Source of the DNA: Candidatus Saccharibacteria bacterium UBA3304
GTDB lineage: Bacteria; Patescibacteriota; Saccharimonadia; Saccharimonadales; Saccharimonadaceae
Length of the DNA stretch: 64,000 bases
Assembly: GCA_002361425.1 (NCBI GenBank)
Contig: DESW01000025.1
Location: forward strand, 10,752-74,751
Direction of reading: 5' to 3'
Both the position numbers and the translations under genes were made by a program. Under the pieces are notes generated by a model. It had not been told where the DNA came from. It ran no database searches and saw nothing but the letters and a program-made list of their open reading frames with translations. Shown here in pieces: positions 19,610 through 27,893 of the stretch (position 1 is its first letter; each line of letters starts with the position of its first letter).

Positions 19610-20848
19610 TTATGTAATTGAATGGTCTAAATAGCGCGTGGAGCCGAATGGGATTTTGCATTTTACTTGGTCGGTGCCGAAGCTGTCTGCAGAGTGAATT
19701 TTGCGAGCGCCGAAGCGTAGATTGATTTTGTCGGTTGTGGCGCAGATTGTATCGATGTGGTCTTTTCTCGGCTGATCAAAACAAAGTTGTGCGTCGGCGG
19801 TAGGCTGGAGCTTATATAGCGTAATGCCGATAATACGGACTGGGCATGGAAGTTTCTTATAAAGTTCACGCGCAAGGCGGGCGATTTCATAGTCGCTATT
19901 GAAGGCCTCTTTCGCGATGAGCTGAGTGTGAGTGTAGCCGCGCGTAAAATCGTAAGTCCAGGCATAAATGCCGCGTGCGTAAAGCTGCTTACTGCGCAGG
20001 CGGTAGCCAACATCCTCAGCAAGATGAACGAGACGAGCGTCAGTCTCGGCACGCGAGAGATTCTTGCCATCCAAGACAAACTGGCGGCCGACAGTCTTGA
20101 TATCACTAGTAGTGCTGTCGACTTCAATGCCGCGAAGACGGCGGTACCATTTGTGGCCGTCGATACTTTTGCAGACGAGCTTCACGAGCGTATCTTCGTT
20201 GGCGTCTAGGAATTGCAGTGGCGTCATAATACCAACGGCGTTAAGACGGGCTTCCATACGGACATTAATGCCTGGTAAGTCGGTAAGTTTTAGTGTGGCG
20301 AAGATTTCGCGCTGATTCTCGGCGGTAATTTCGTCGAGGCCGTCAGGCTTATGAAGCTCGCCGGCGAGTTTGGCGAGAAAACGATTGCTAGCGATGCCAA
20401 CGTTGCAGCGCATATAACAGCCAATTTCGTCTTTAAGGCGCTGTTTAATCTCGTAGCCGAGCTCAAAGCGACTGCGCTCGTAGATATGCTTTGGCGACTG
20501 AGTAAGGTCGATGACGCCCTCGTCGATAGACTTCATGACGACGGAAGCAGAATAGTCGCTCATGATGCGTTTAAGTTTTTCGTGTACAAAAATGAATTTG
20601 TCCGGTTCGGTTTCGGCGTAGATGAGGCCGGGGCAGATAGCGGAAGCTTCGCGACTTCGCATGCCGACTTTGACGCCGTAAGCTTTGGCTTCGTAACTGG
20701 CGGCAATAATACAGGAATTTGGGACGAGGCGATTCGTGATGGCGACTGGGCGACCGCGTAGCATTGGTCTACTCTGCTGCTCGATAGTAGCGAAGCAGGA
20801 GTTGAGGTCGATATAAAGAATGTCGTTAGGTGGGCGGCGTTCAAGCAT
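19610..20848 (-). CDS. Y-family translesion DNA polymerase (DinB/UmuC-like)
   Basis: 412 aa from ATG 20848, chosen for GGAG 6 nt upstream; an ATG five codons earlier lacks one. Palm motifs: YIDLNSCFATIE (first metal Asp), VAITN, AASYEAKAYGVKVGMR, and SIDEGVIDLT with the Asp-Glu pair. The helix-hairpin-helix region is DLPGINVRMEARLNAVGI and a little-finger domain follows (GRQFVLDGKNLSRAETDARL). Such enzymes copy past DNA lesions. The start overlaps the upstream 93-aa gene by 8 nt, so they are translationally coupled. Whether it is closer to DinB or to the UvrX/UmuC branch cannot be decided here. Confidence 0.88.
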   Translation of the reverse strand: MLERRPPNDILYIDLNSCFATIEQQSRPMLRGRPVAITNRLVPNSCIIAASYEAKAYGVKVGMRSREASAICPGLIYAETEPDKFIFVHEKLKRIMSDYSASVVMKSIDEGVIDLTQSPKHIYERSRFELGYEIKQRLKDEIGCYMRCNVGIASNRFLAKLAGELHKPDGLDEITAENQREIFATLKLTDLPGINVRMEARLNAVGIMTPLQFLDANEDTLVKLVCKSIDGHKWYRRLRGIEVDSTTSDIKTVGRQFVLDGKNLSRAETDARLVHLAEDVGYRLRSKQLYARGIYAWTYDFTRGYTHTQLIAKEAFNSDYEIARLARELYKKLPCPVRIIGITLYKLQPTADAQLCFDQPRKDHIDTICATTDKINLRFGARKIHSADSFGTDQVKCKIPFGSTRYLDHSIT

Positions 20849-21122
20849 ATTGGTCTCCTTCAAATTCTAGATACCAGTTGAGTGATTCGCTATCGAGCGT
20901 AATGCGGTAGTCGCTAGAGCCGTCTGTGATATCAAAGGCAAAGACGGTTTTAAGGCCATCGTAACGTGGATGGACGAGGCCTACTTCGCTAATGAGAACT
21001 TCCCTGCCGGATTTAGTGCGAAAAGCGACTGGGCGGCAGTGTCCGAGGATACTGCGCGAAAAAGTAGCGTCAACGTCGATCGGCTCGTGTAGTGGGGTTT
21101 GATAAGAAGAAGATTGATCCAT
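20841..21122 (-). CDS. Small protein coupled to the Y-family polymerase
   Basis: 93 aa, no recognised family. Beta-rich (RPVAFRTKSGREVLISEVGL, TVFAFDITDGSSDYRITL) without signal or membrane segment. AAAGGA precedes the ATG. Its stop overlaps the polymerase start. In Firmicutes, small YolD-type proteins sit next to UvrX-type polymerases; the position here is analogous, but I see no clear YolD similarity. May be a polymerase accessory factor. Confidence 0.6.
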   Translation of the reverse strand: MDQSSSYQTPLHEPIDVDATFSRSILGHCRPVAFRTKSGREVLISEVGLVHPRYDGLKTVFAFDITDGSSDYRITLDSESLNWYLEFEGDQYA

Positions 21123-21235
21123 AAAAATCCTTTGCGTATTTACGTTTTATAGGGGTTTGACGCAATATTGGCGTCGGAAATTTATGAATCAGAGCCAGGG
21201 GCCGAAGCATAGCTCGATATAAATATTGTAGCATA

Positions 21236-21265
21236 AAAAAGCCGTCACAGTACGTGGCGGCTCCT
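21236..21265 (-). terminator. Terminator of the zinc-ribbon gene
   Basis: Reverse strand AGCCGCCA/TGACGGCT (one mismatch) followed by TTTTTT. Confidence 0.6.
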
Positions 21266-21332
21266 TCCGTAGGAATGAAATTGATTGGGTAGTATGAACG
21301 CCGAACGAACATATCTACCCGGTGGGTGCGAC

Positions 21333-21542
21333 TTACCAGAAAAGACCTGACTTCTTGCCGTTGTTACATGATGCGCAAACACCGTCGCTATTTAAATCGC
21401 TCTTCGGCTGGCCGCAGTTCTTGCAGATGCCATACTTAGGAGCAGGATTAAAAATACCGGGATGAGTTGCGCATTTCTCGCAAAGATTATTGCTGTTAAG
21501 ATAAGCTAAATCGTTGCAATTTGCACATCTTCCATAAGCCAC
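21333..21542 (-). CDS. Double zinc-ribbon small protein
   Basis: 69 aa. Two C-x2-C...C-x2-C units: CANC/CEKC (residues 6-24) and CKNC/CASC (about 40-59), the whole protein being little more than two zinc ribbons, with WKSGLFW-like end (GKKSGLFW). Start is GTG at 21542: AGGAGGT lies 7 nt upstream, whereas the nearby ATG at 21546 is out of frame and too close. Could bind nucleic acid or act as a ribosome/RNA polymerase accessory; unknown. Strong promoter, leader of about 60 nt and own terminator. Confidence 0.7.
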   Translation of the reverse strand: MAYGRCANCNDLAYLNSNNLCEKCATHPGIFNPAPKYGICKNCGQPKSDLNSDGVCASCNNGKKSGLFW

Positions 21543-21610
21543 TCATATCACCTCCTTCCGTGATAGATTGAAAAGATCAAAATAGACGATATATTATCTA
21601 ACTGCGAATT

Positions 21611-21639
21611 ATTATACTATTTTTCGCTATTTATGTCAA
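21611..21639 (-). promoter_or_regulatory. Consensus promoter of the zinc-ribbon gene, inside the end of the helicase gene
   Basis: Reverse-strand TTGACA (21634-21639), 17 bp, TATAAT (21611-21616). The -35 and whole spacer encode the last eight codons and stop of the upstream helicase-nuclease. Confidence 0.85.
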
Positions 21640-24600
21640 GCAAATTATTGGCGAAATCGAGGATTTTATCGAATTCGGAAACATCTGGGAAATCGAGCGC
21701 TTTAATATGTGCGTAGACGACCTTAATTAGTTGCTTAATGCGGCTTGCTTCTTCGTCATTAAACTCGAGCTCGAGCGGGCTAATATCGCCCTTCTCACCT
21801 GGCGCAATGAAGTCGATGCGACCTTTGGTGACTTTGTAGTTCTTGTAGTCGCGGCTGTCTTCGATGAGGAACTTGTAGAAGTAAAGCTGGAGCTTGTATT
21901 TGAGGATGGAGTTGTTCTTGTCGTCCCACTTGTACTTTGGCTTGGCGGTCTTAAAGTCGGCGACGGTAATGGTCTTAGTGTCTTCGTCGATCTCGATACG
22001 GTCGATCTTGCCGCCGAGTGGAATATCGTCGAGCATGATGTTCTCGCTGAAGAAACTACGTTCAGAATCAGCTTTAGTGCCGCGGAGCTGGTCGCCGCGT
22101 GCTTCGAGGAACTTCATGATTTCGGCTTCGCCGCGGTCACGGAGATCGCGTTTCTCGTCGTCGGTCATATCGGCCTCGTCGACGAGCTTTAAGAAGTGCT
22201 CGTAAGCCTGCTCATTGCTGAGGTTCTCTTTGTTAATTTTATCCATGATTTCGTGGACGAAATTACCGTAATCCATGAAGAAGTTGCTCTCGCCCGGTAC
22301 GCCAATAATGTAGGACTGGAGAAATGCGATTGGACCGGCGTATTCGACATCGAGGAAGGTGTTGAGCTGGGTTGGATAAAGGCGGAGATGCTCTACTTTT
22401 GGCTTGTAGAGATTTTTGCGAACTTCGTCGTCTGGAACGTAATTGTCGAACCAGAGTGATGGCGAAATATCTTTCGGCTCGAGTTCGGCGCTAGTGCTCG
22501 GAATGACTTCATTAAAGGCGGCCGGCATGGCGCGGCTATAGACTTTATCGTCCTGTTCAAAGGTGTCAAGGAATTTGAGACGATCAACGTTTTTGCCGGC
22601 AAAGTCGGAGCTACTAAAGCTCATGAGTAAGTGAGCTTTGGCGCGCGTAATTGCGACGAAGAATACGCGAAGTTTTTCGTCGGCGGAGTCGCCGGTATGG
22701 CGTACGTATTCGAGGTTGCGTGGAAGTGTGAGACGGTCAGTATTGCCCTTTGCGTCGGCCCAGTTGTAGTTATCAACGGCGATCATAAAGACGTAGTCAT
22801 ACTCAAGACCTTTACTGGAATGAACGGTCTGTACGACGACAGCATCGTCGGATTCGTGGTATGGTGAACGGTCAAGAATTTGGATTTCAGCGTTCTCGTA
22901 TGCTTCAAGTTTGGCGACAAAATCGGCAAGCTTGAGCTTAGTATTGCTCTTGGCGAAGATACTATCGCGGAGCGTATTGAGATTGCTATAGAAATCGTAA
23001 TCGTCGGTATCATTAAAGACCTTGGCGACGATTTGTGTGACGATATATTCGGCAGAATAAGTGCTAATTTTGGCGGCTAGTTCGATGCACCAATTAATTG
23101 CGGCCTTGATGTAATCTGGGCGGTCCTCTTTCTGCATCTCTTCAATAATCGTGTCGCGATTAGTGTGCGCATCGTTAATAAGTGCAATTATTTCCGGCGC
23201 AGAAATACCCCAGTTTTCGAGTGAGAAAAGATGGAAGCAATATTGGTCGGCGCGTTGAAGTTTGCCTTCAGAAATAGCTTGCAAGAACTTGCAGAATTCA
23301 ACGAGCGTAGCGACTTTTGGATTGTCGAGAATGTTTTCGCGGCGTTCATAAGAAACGCGAATGTCTAGCGCGTGAAGGTATGGCAGAATTGAAATTAGGT
23401 GTTTGTGCTTTGGTGCGATAATGGAGATTTTACTGCCGACGACGCCGCTGTCGAGCAAAGCTTTGATTGAGCGCGCGACGTGCGAGTATTCGGCTTGATA
23501 ACTCTTAAATTCGCGGTATTCGATATTGGTTTCTGCTGGTGGGTTTTCGGCAGTAATATTTTTGTCGATGCCGACGTTCGGTGCGGCACAAAAGCGATCT
23601 TCGCCCTGCTCGATTACGTTATGGGCGAGCTCAAGAATCTCGGCGCTAGAACGATAGTTTTTACTGAGTAAAATATGCTTTGGATGATACTTGGCGTCGA
23701 ACTCAAAGAAGTTAGAGCTATTGGCGCCCTGGAAGCCGTAAATTGCCTGATCGTCGTCGCCTACGGCCATAATATTTGGGCGGCCCTCATTGCTTGGATT
23801 GTCTGTGAGCTGTGCGACGAGTTGACTCTGCGCATCATTAGTATCCTGGTATTCATCGAGCAAAATATACTGGAAACGCTCCTGCGCGTTATAACGTTTT
23901 TCGGCGTCATTTTTAAGTAATTCGATGGCGGTAAGAATCATGTCATCATAGTCATAGAGACCTTTTTCGGTAAGGATTTTTGTATACTCGCGCATGATAA
24001 AGGCGAGGTCGGCAAGCTTGTCGTTAGCGATAGAATCGGCAAAAATGTAGCGGTCGCTGGAGTCCTTTTTGAAGAACTTATCGCGCCAAGCGCGGAGCTC
24101 GGTTGCGATGCTGGTTTCGCCGTCGTATTTTAGCAAAATATCGGCGAGGCTGCGGTAATAAATATGGGCGAGTGGCTCGACGCGGTCGGTGATGTATTCT
24201 GGTGCGTTATTAATAAAATCTTTGAGCGCTTCGAGGATACCCTGATAGTGCGGAACATTGGTTGGATATTTCTTGCCGATTTGTTGCAAATCGCCATCGA
24301 TGGCGCTGAGAATGAGACCGTTGTCGGTTTTGTTGCGAAGAATGATTTTGTCGATATCGTCGGCGTTAATGGCAGCAGCTTTGAGGTTGCCGATAGCGCC
24401 AATAATGTCTTTGGTCCAGAATTCGCCGCGTAGCGGTGCGGTGATCTTGAGTTTGCTCTGAATATCGCGAATAATCTGGAAACGCTCGAGTTCGTCGATG
24501 CTGTTTTTGAGATCTGGACGATGCTCTTGGAGAATATAGGAACCGAAGGAATGATAGGTATGAATCTGGACTTTGTAGGCTTCCGGGCCAATGAAGTCAG

Positions 24601-24838
24601 CGAGACGATGACGCATGTTGCTAGCGGCGGCTTCGGTGAAAGTAAGACAAAGAATATTGTCTGGCGTAGCGTCAGTCTGTTTTAAAATGTTGGCGACGCG
24701 GACGGAAAGCAACTGAGTTTTGCCGGTACCTGGACCTGCAATAACTAGCAATGGGCCGTCGATATGATCGACTGCTTCGCGCTGTTGGTCGTTAAGTTTT
24801 TCGTATGCTTTTGAAAACGCGTCATCAAAAATATCCAT
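21617..24838 (-). CDS. UvrD/AddA-like helicase fused to a PD-(D/E)XK nuclease
   Basis: 1,073 aa. SF1A helicase with Walker A VIAGPGTGKTQLLS, motif Ia LTFTEAAASNMRHR, Walker B LLDEYQDTN, GDDDQAIYGFQGA, NYRSS, VQTVHSSKGLEYDYVF and FVAITRAK. The C-terminal 250 residues carry a RecB-like nuclease: GNFVHEIMD, GGKIDRIEI, VADFKTAKP (catalytic D-x-K) and LQLYFYKFL. This is the single-chain helicase-nuclease arrangement used in double-strand break end processing in place of RecBCD or AddAB. The C-terminal stretch also carries the next gene's promoter. ATG 24838 follows a TATAAT by six bases (leaderless). Confidence 0.88.
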   Translation of the reverse strand: MDIFDDAFSKAYEKLNDQQREAVDHIDGPLLVIAGPGTGKTQLLSVRVANILKQTDATPDNILCLTFTEAAASNMRHRLADFIGPEAYKVQIHTYHSFGSYILQEHRPDLKNSIDELERFQIIRDIQSKLKITAPLRGEFWTKDIIGAIGNLKAAAINADDIDKIILRNKTDNGLILSAIDGDLQQIGKKYPTNVPHYQGILEALKDFINNAPEYITDRVEPLAHIYYRSLADILLKYDGETSIATELRAWRDKFFKKDSSDRYIFADSIANDKLADLAFIMREYTKILTEKGLYDYDDMILTAIELLKNDAEKRYNAQERFQYILLDEYQDTNDAQSQLVAQLTDNPSNEGRPNIMAVGDDDQAIYGFQGANSSNFFEFDAKYHPKHILLSKNYRSSAEILELAHNVIEQGEDRFCAAPNVGIDKNITAENPPAETNIEYREFKSYQAEYSHVARSIKALLDSGVVGSKISIIAPKHKHLISILPYLHALDIRVSYERRENILDNPKVATLVEFCKFLQAISEGKLQRADQYCFHLFSLENWGISAPEIIALINDAHTNRDTIIEEMQKEDRPDYIKAAINWCIELAAKISTYSAEYIVTQIVAKVFNDTDDYDFYSNLNTLRDSIFAKSNTKLKLADFVAKLEAYENAEIQILDRSPYHESDDAVVVQTVHSSKGLEYDYVFMIAVDNYNWADAKGNTDRLTLPRNLEYVRHTGDSADEKLRVFFVAITRAKAHLLMSFSSSDFAGKNVDRLKFLDTFEQDDKVYSRAMPAAFNEVIPSTSAELEPKDISPSLWFDNYVPDDEVRKNLYKPKVEHLRLYPTQLNTFLDVEYAGPIAFLQSYIIGVPGESNFFMDYGNFVHEIMDKINKENLSNEQAYEHFLKLVDEADMTDDEKRDLRDRGEAEIMKFLEARGDQLRGTKADSERSFFSENIMLDDIPLGGKIDRIEIDEDTKTITVADFKTAKPKYKWDDKNNSILKYKLQLYFYKFLIEDSRDYKNYKVTKGRIDFIAPGEKGDISPLELEFNDEEASRIKQLIKVVYAHIKALDFPDVSEFDKILDFANNLLDINSEK

Positions 24839-24844
24839 AGTTTT

Positions 24845-24850
24845 ATTATA
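24845..24850 (-). promoter_or_regulatory. Helicase-nuclease -10 box (leaderless)
   Basis: Reverse-strand TATAAT, 6 nt before ATG 24838; no convincing -35. Confidence 0.6.
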
Positions 24851-24876
24851 ACTTATGGATATCTTTGAGTGATTAA

Positions 24877-25752
24877 TTAAGCACGGAGGCGATTAACGAA
24901 AACTGCAGTGGATGCTGCGCCAAGTACAGCGATAGTTGCTGCGATAATAATTGCGATCGAATTGTTGCTATCTGCCTGGCCGGCTTCTGGAAGCTTTTCT
25001 TCTTTGGCAGTAGCCTCAACTTTTTCTTCGGTCTCAGTTTTTTCTTCGGCCTCAGCTTTTGATGGGGTTTCAGTTTTGATTTCTTCTTTCGTTTCTACAG
25101 AAGTCTCGGCTACGGTCTCAGTTTTCTGAGTGACTTGAGGAGCTGGGGCGGAGGTTGTTTTCTGCTCGGTTTTCTCGCGGGAGATAATAGTGATCGTGAT
25201 TTTTTCGGAGGAGCTTTTTGTTGGCTCGGCTGGTTTTGGCTCAGCGGCAGGAGTTGGAGCTGGTGCTGGTTTTGATGCTGGGCAGGTTGAATTGTCGACG
25301 TTGACCTGCGCACCATTAATCGTGTCATAGCTGTAATTGCCGCAGTTGGTTAAAGTTCCGCTTTGAGTGAAGGTGATATTTTCTTCGTGACCGCCGGCGT
25401 TAGACAATGTGCCGCCGTAGACCTGAACGGTTCCGCCGTTTGACCAAATTGCAGGATGCAATGCGGAACGGACGCTAGTCAGACTGTCGCGAACAATGAC
25501 GATACCGCCTTTGTTCTTAATGGCGTAGTCGGAGTCTGCGTAAATTTTGCCGCCATTTTCAACGATAAGAGTTGCCCCGCGCTCAACATGGACATGACAG
25601 TTGTTGCTGCCGTAGGCGTCGTTTAAATCATAGTTAATAGTTTTAGATCCGCTAGAGACTGTAATTTCGCATGAACGATCAGCAGCGCTGACATTTAGCG
25701 GAATGAATGCCATTGCTACGGCGCCTAATAGCGCAAAAATAACCTTTTTCAC
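24877..25752 (-). CDS. Surface protein with LPEAG-type cell-wall sorting signal
   Basis: 291 aa. GTG start with GGGAAG upstream; signal peptide MKKVIFALLGAVAMAFIPL ending VSAA. Residues 25-150 form a short right-handed beta-helix-like repeat (GATLIVENGGKIYADSDYAI, GGTVQVYGGTLSNAGG) with paired Cys. A Pro/Ala then Glu/Lys/Thr spacer follows, then LPEAG, a membrane helix (IAIIIAATIAVLGAAS) and a basic end (VNRLRA). This is the layout of a sortase substrate. No sortase gene is in this window. Likely displayed on the cell surface; binding partner unknown. Confidence 0.75.
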   Translation of the reverse strand: MKKVIFALLGAVAMAFIPLNVSAADRSCEITVSSGSKTINYDLNDAYGSNNCHVHVERGATLIVENGGKIYADSDYAIKNKGGIVIVRDSLTSVRSALHPAIWSNGGTVQVYGGTLSNAGGHEENITFTQSGTLTNCGNYSYDTINGAQVNVDNSTCPASKPAPAPTPAAEPKPAEPTKSSSEKITITIISREKTEQKTTSAPAPQVTQKTETVAETSVETKEEIKTETPSKAEAEEKTETEEKVEATAKEEKLPEAGQADSNNSIAIIIAATIAVLGAASTAVFVNRLRA

Positions 25753-25786
25753 CTTCCCTGCTCCACGAAAGTTAATATATAACTAT

Positions 25787-25815
25787 ATTATAGCAAATTT
25801 TGGCGAAAAAGTCAA
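25787..25815 (-). promoter_or_regulatory. Promoter of the LPEAG surface protein
   Basis: Reverse-strand TTGACT (25810-25815), 17 bp, TATAAT (25787-25792). Lies directly after the gpsA stop region. Confidence 0.85.
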
Positions 25816-25825
25816 TCGTTCTAAA

Positions 25826-26614
25826 CTATTCTTGCATGCTTTGCGAGATGATGTTCTGAACTTGTGTCAACAGAGGGTAACCGTCCCAATCGACGATTTG
25901 AGCGGCGCTGTAGCCTTCAACGGTTTTGAGGTCGTTTAAGATGTCGCCAGCCTTCTCGCCCGCCTTGAGGCGTTTACCGAAGGTGAAGTTGCGCGAAGTT
26001 TCGTTTGTGCAGGTGAGAATAAGGTCGCCGAGACCGCAAGCGAGGTCGGAAGTATGTGGGTCTGCACCGTGTTTATGGAGATAATTTGCGATCTCGTTAT
26101 GGGCGCGCTCGATGAACATGGCAATGTCGTTCATAGAATCACTGTGATAACCGGCACCGATAGCGTAGATATTCTTTAGAGTGCCACAAAGGACGATGCC
26201 ATATGGATCGTCGAAAAGTTCGATGGAAATCTGGTCGTTCTTAAATAGACCCATAGCGTATGGGTTGGAAGCAGTGAAAGTAGCTGGTTTGCCTTCCATA
26301 ATTTCTTTCGCGAAGGCTGGGCCGGAAATGACGGAAAACTGCTCGAAATCGGCAAACATGTCGATATTCATGAGGCCTTTGCTAGCAAGAATAGTCGGGA
26401 GTTTCTTGAGATGGTCTGGGTAATTATCAATAAATTCTGGCAAGAAAATGGATGGAATTGCGATAACTACAGTGCTAACACCGTCGGTTGCAGCTTCGAG
26501 GCTAGTGTCTGGATATAGGGCTGGATCATAGTAAGAAATGGTATGGCCGTTGTCTGTAAGAATTTTGCCGAGGGCTTGGCCGAATGCGCCGGCGCCGAGG
26601 ATTACGATTTTCAT
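25826..26614 (-). CDS. gpsA: Glycerol-3-phosphate dehydrogenase [NAD(P)+], short form
   Basis: 262 aa against about 330 in typical GpsA. Makes sn-glycerol-3-phosphate for lipids from dihydroxyacetone phosphate. Rossmann start IVILGAGAFGQALG, SGPAFAKEI, LKNIYAIGAG (the catalytic Lys), GLGDLILTCT and NFTFGKRL, VEGYSAAQ near the C-terminus. The shortening is mainly between the nucleotide-binding beta strands (DPALYPDTSLEAATDGV). Six bases after the rlmD-like stop; it also has its own -10 TAAAAT (26622-26627) overlapping that stop, giving a leaderless start with a 7-nt gap. Confidence 0.88.
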   Translation of the reverse strand: MKIVILGAGAFGQALGKILTDNGHTISYYDPALYPDTSLEAATDGVSTVVIAIPSIFLPEFIDNYPDHLKKLPTILASKGLMNIDMFADFEQFSVISGPAFAKEIMEGKPATFTASNPYAMGLFKNDQISIELFDDPYGIVLCGTLKNIYAIGAGYHSDSMNDIAMFIERAHNEIANYLHKHGADPHTSDLACGLGDLILTCTNETSRNFTFGKRLKAGEKAGDILNDLKTVEGYSAAQIVDWDGYPLLTQVQNIISQSMQE

Positions 26615-26619
26615 AAGTA

Positions 26620-27771
26620 TTATTTTAGCACAAGCACTGCAAGTGACTCGATATGCGGAGTGCGTGGGAAGAAATTATATGGCGTGAGTTCTTTGATTTC
26701 GTAATTCTCTGATAATAATGCAATGTCGCGAGCCTGAGTGATTGGGTTGCAAGAGAGATAAATAACGGATTGCGGCTTAACTTCATTGAGTCTGTCGATG
26801 AGTTTTTGGTCGCAGCCGGCACGTGGCGGATCAAGGATGACCGTGCAGTCTGGGGTGACGTAATCGGTGACATCTTCAGACTTGGCGAGGATACAATTAG
26901 CATTTGTGCCCTCGGCATTCTTCTGCATTTCCTCGTAGGCGGCGCCGTTGATTTCGACGAGAGTTAGGTCTTTGTCACGCGCAACGCTTAGGCCGATACT
27001 GCCGACGCCAGAATAAAGGTCGAGGACTTTATTGGTTGTGATGTGTTTTTGGATTTCTTTTAAGACCATCTCGTAGACTGGCAAATTAATCTGGAAAAAG
27101 CCGTTTGGTGAATAGCTATATTCTTGGCCATTGAGCGAATCGGTGAGATTCGGCATTTGTGGATGCGGCTGGCCGTTGACGAATAAGTCGCCGCTCGTAT
27201 CGCCATGCTGGTCGCAGCGCATTAATAATGACTGATAGGTACGCGCTTCGGCATGCTCGGCGTTGAGCTTATCGAAGATTTCGGTGGCTTTAGCCCAAAT
27301 TTCTGGACGTTCGATGCTGCTTTGTTTAATCGGAACCTTGCGATGCGTGCCGCGTTCGTGGAAGGCTGGGTGGATTAAGTTGTCGTCATTATCCCAGTAG
27401 AGCGAGTACTCCATTTTGTTACGATAATAGAAATCTTTGCCGTCAGTCTGAGTGGTTTTTGGCTCGACGCTGATATGATTCTGCGTGAAGCATTCTTTTA
27501 CGAGAATTTGTTTTTGCGTAAGCTCAAAATCGTAGTCCATGATTTGCCACGGACTAGTAGCGAGATAGCAGGCGTCTTTCGGCTCGATGCGATGCTCGCT
27601 TTTTGTGACAATTTTGGTCGCAACGCCTTCACAGTAGCTGCGTTTGTTTTTAGTAATTTCGAATTCGACGGTTTCGCCCGGCAAGGCATTCCAAATAAAG
27701 GCTTTCTTGCCGTCGTCGAGTGTGGCGATGCCCTGGCCGCCAGGAACTAGTTTTTCTATTTTTGCTAACAT
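26620..27771 (-). CDS. RlmD/TrmA-family RNA (uracil-5-)-methyltransferase
   Basis: 383 aa. N-terminal TRAM domain (IEKLVPGGQGIATLDDGKKA), then the SAM-dependent core: LDLYSGVGSIGLSVA, VEINGAAYEEMQKNA, ILDPPRAGCD and the catalytic Cys in YLSCNPITQARD, ending with the family signature FFPRTPHIESLAVL. Target is U of 23S rRNA or tRNA. The C-x5-C-x2-C iron-sulfur cysteines of RlmD/RlmC are absent. The upstream ATG at 27780 sits inside the -10 box TATAAT (27779-27784), so the true start is the ATG at 27771, exactly 7 nt further on. Confidence 0.85.
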   Translation of the reverse strand: MLAKIEKLVPGGQGIATLDDGKKAFIWNALPGETVEFEITKNKRSYCEGVATKIVTKSEHRIEPKDACYLATSPWQIMDYDFELTQKQILVKECFTQNHISVEPKTTQTDGKDFYYRNKMEYSLYWDNDDNLIHPAFHERGTHRKVPIKQSSIERPEIWAKATEIFDKLNAEHAEARTYQSLLMRCDQHGDTSGDLFVNGQPHPQMPNLTDSLNGQEYSYSPNGFFQINLPVYEMVLKEIQKHITTNKVLDLYSGVGSIGLSVARDKDLTLVEINGAAYEEMQKNAEGTNANCILAKSEDVTDYVTPDCTVILDPPRAGCDQKLIDRLNEVKPQSVIYLSCNPITQARDIALLSENYEIKELTPYNFFPRTPHIESLAVLVLK

Positions 27772-27778
27772 TAGTTTC

Positions 27779-27784
27779 ATTATA
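27779..27784 (-). promoter_or_regulatory. -10 box of the methyltransferase gene (leaderless)
   Basis: Reverse-strand TATAAT overlapping a decoy ATG; 7-nt gap to ATG 27771. Confidence 0.65.
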
Positions 27785-27818
27785 ACATGATGACGCTGGA
27801 TTTTTATGGGAATGATGT

Positions 27819-27861
27819 TATAATATAAGTAGATAGCGCCGTCAAGGACGGTGAGTTTTTT
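27819..27861 (+). promoter_or_regulatory. -10 box and leader hairpin of the 169-aa gene
   Basis: TATAAT at 27819-27824 (TGT-extended, weak -35). The leader then has CCGTC-AAG-GACGG (27839-27851) followed by TGAG and six T (27856-27861), resembling an attenuator. Confidence 0.5.
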
Positions 27862-27893
27862 ACTAATTCCCTGACACTAGGAGGTGGGTTATT

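Noticed and set aside
21070..21312. An 80-codon reverse frame upstream of the 93-aa gene
   Set aside because: Overlaps the start of the 93-aa gene and runs through a terminator; no ribosome site.
27772..27780. ATG 27780 as the start of the uracil methyltransferase
   Set aside because: It lies inside the TATAAT -10 box; ATG 27771 is correctly placed for a leaderless mRNA.
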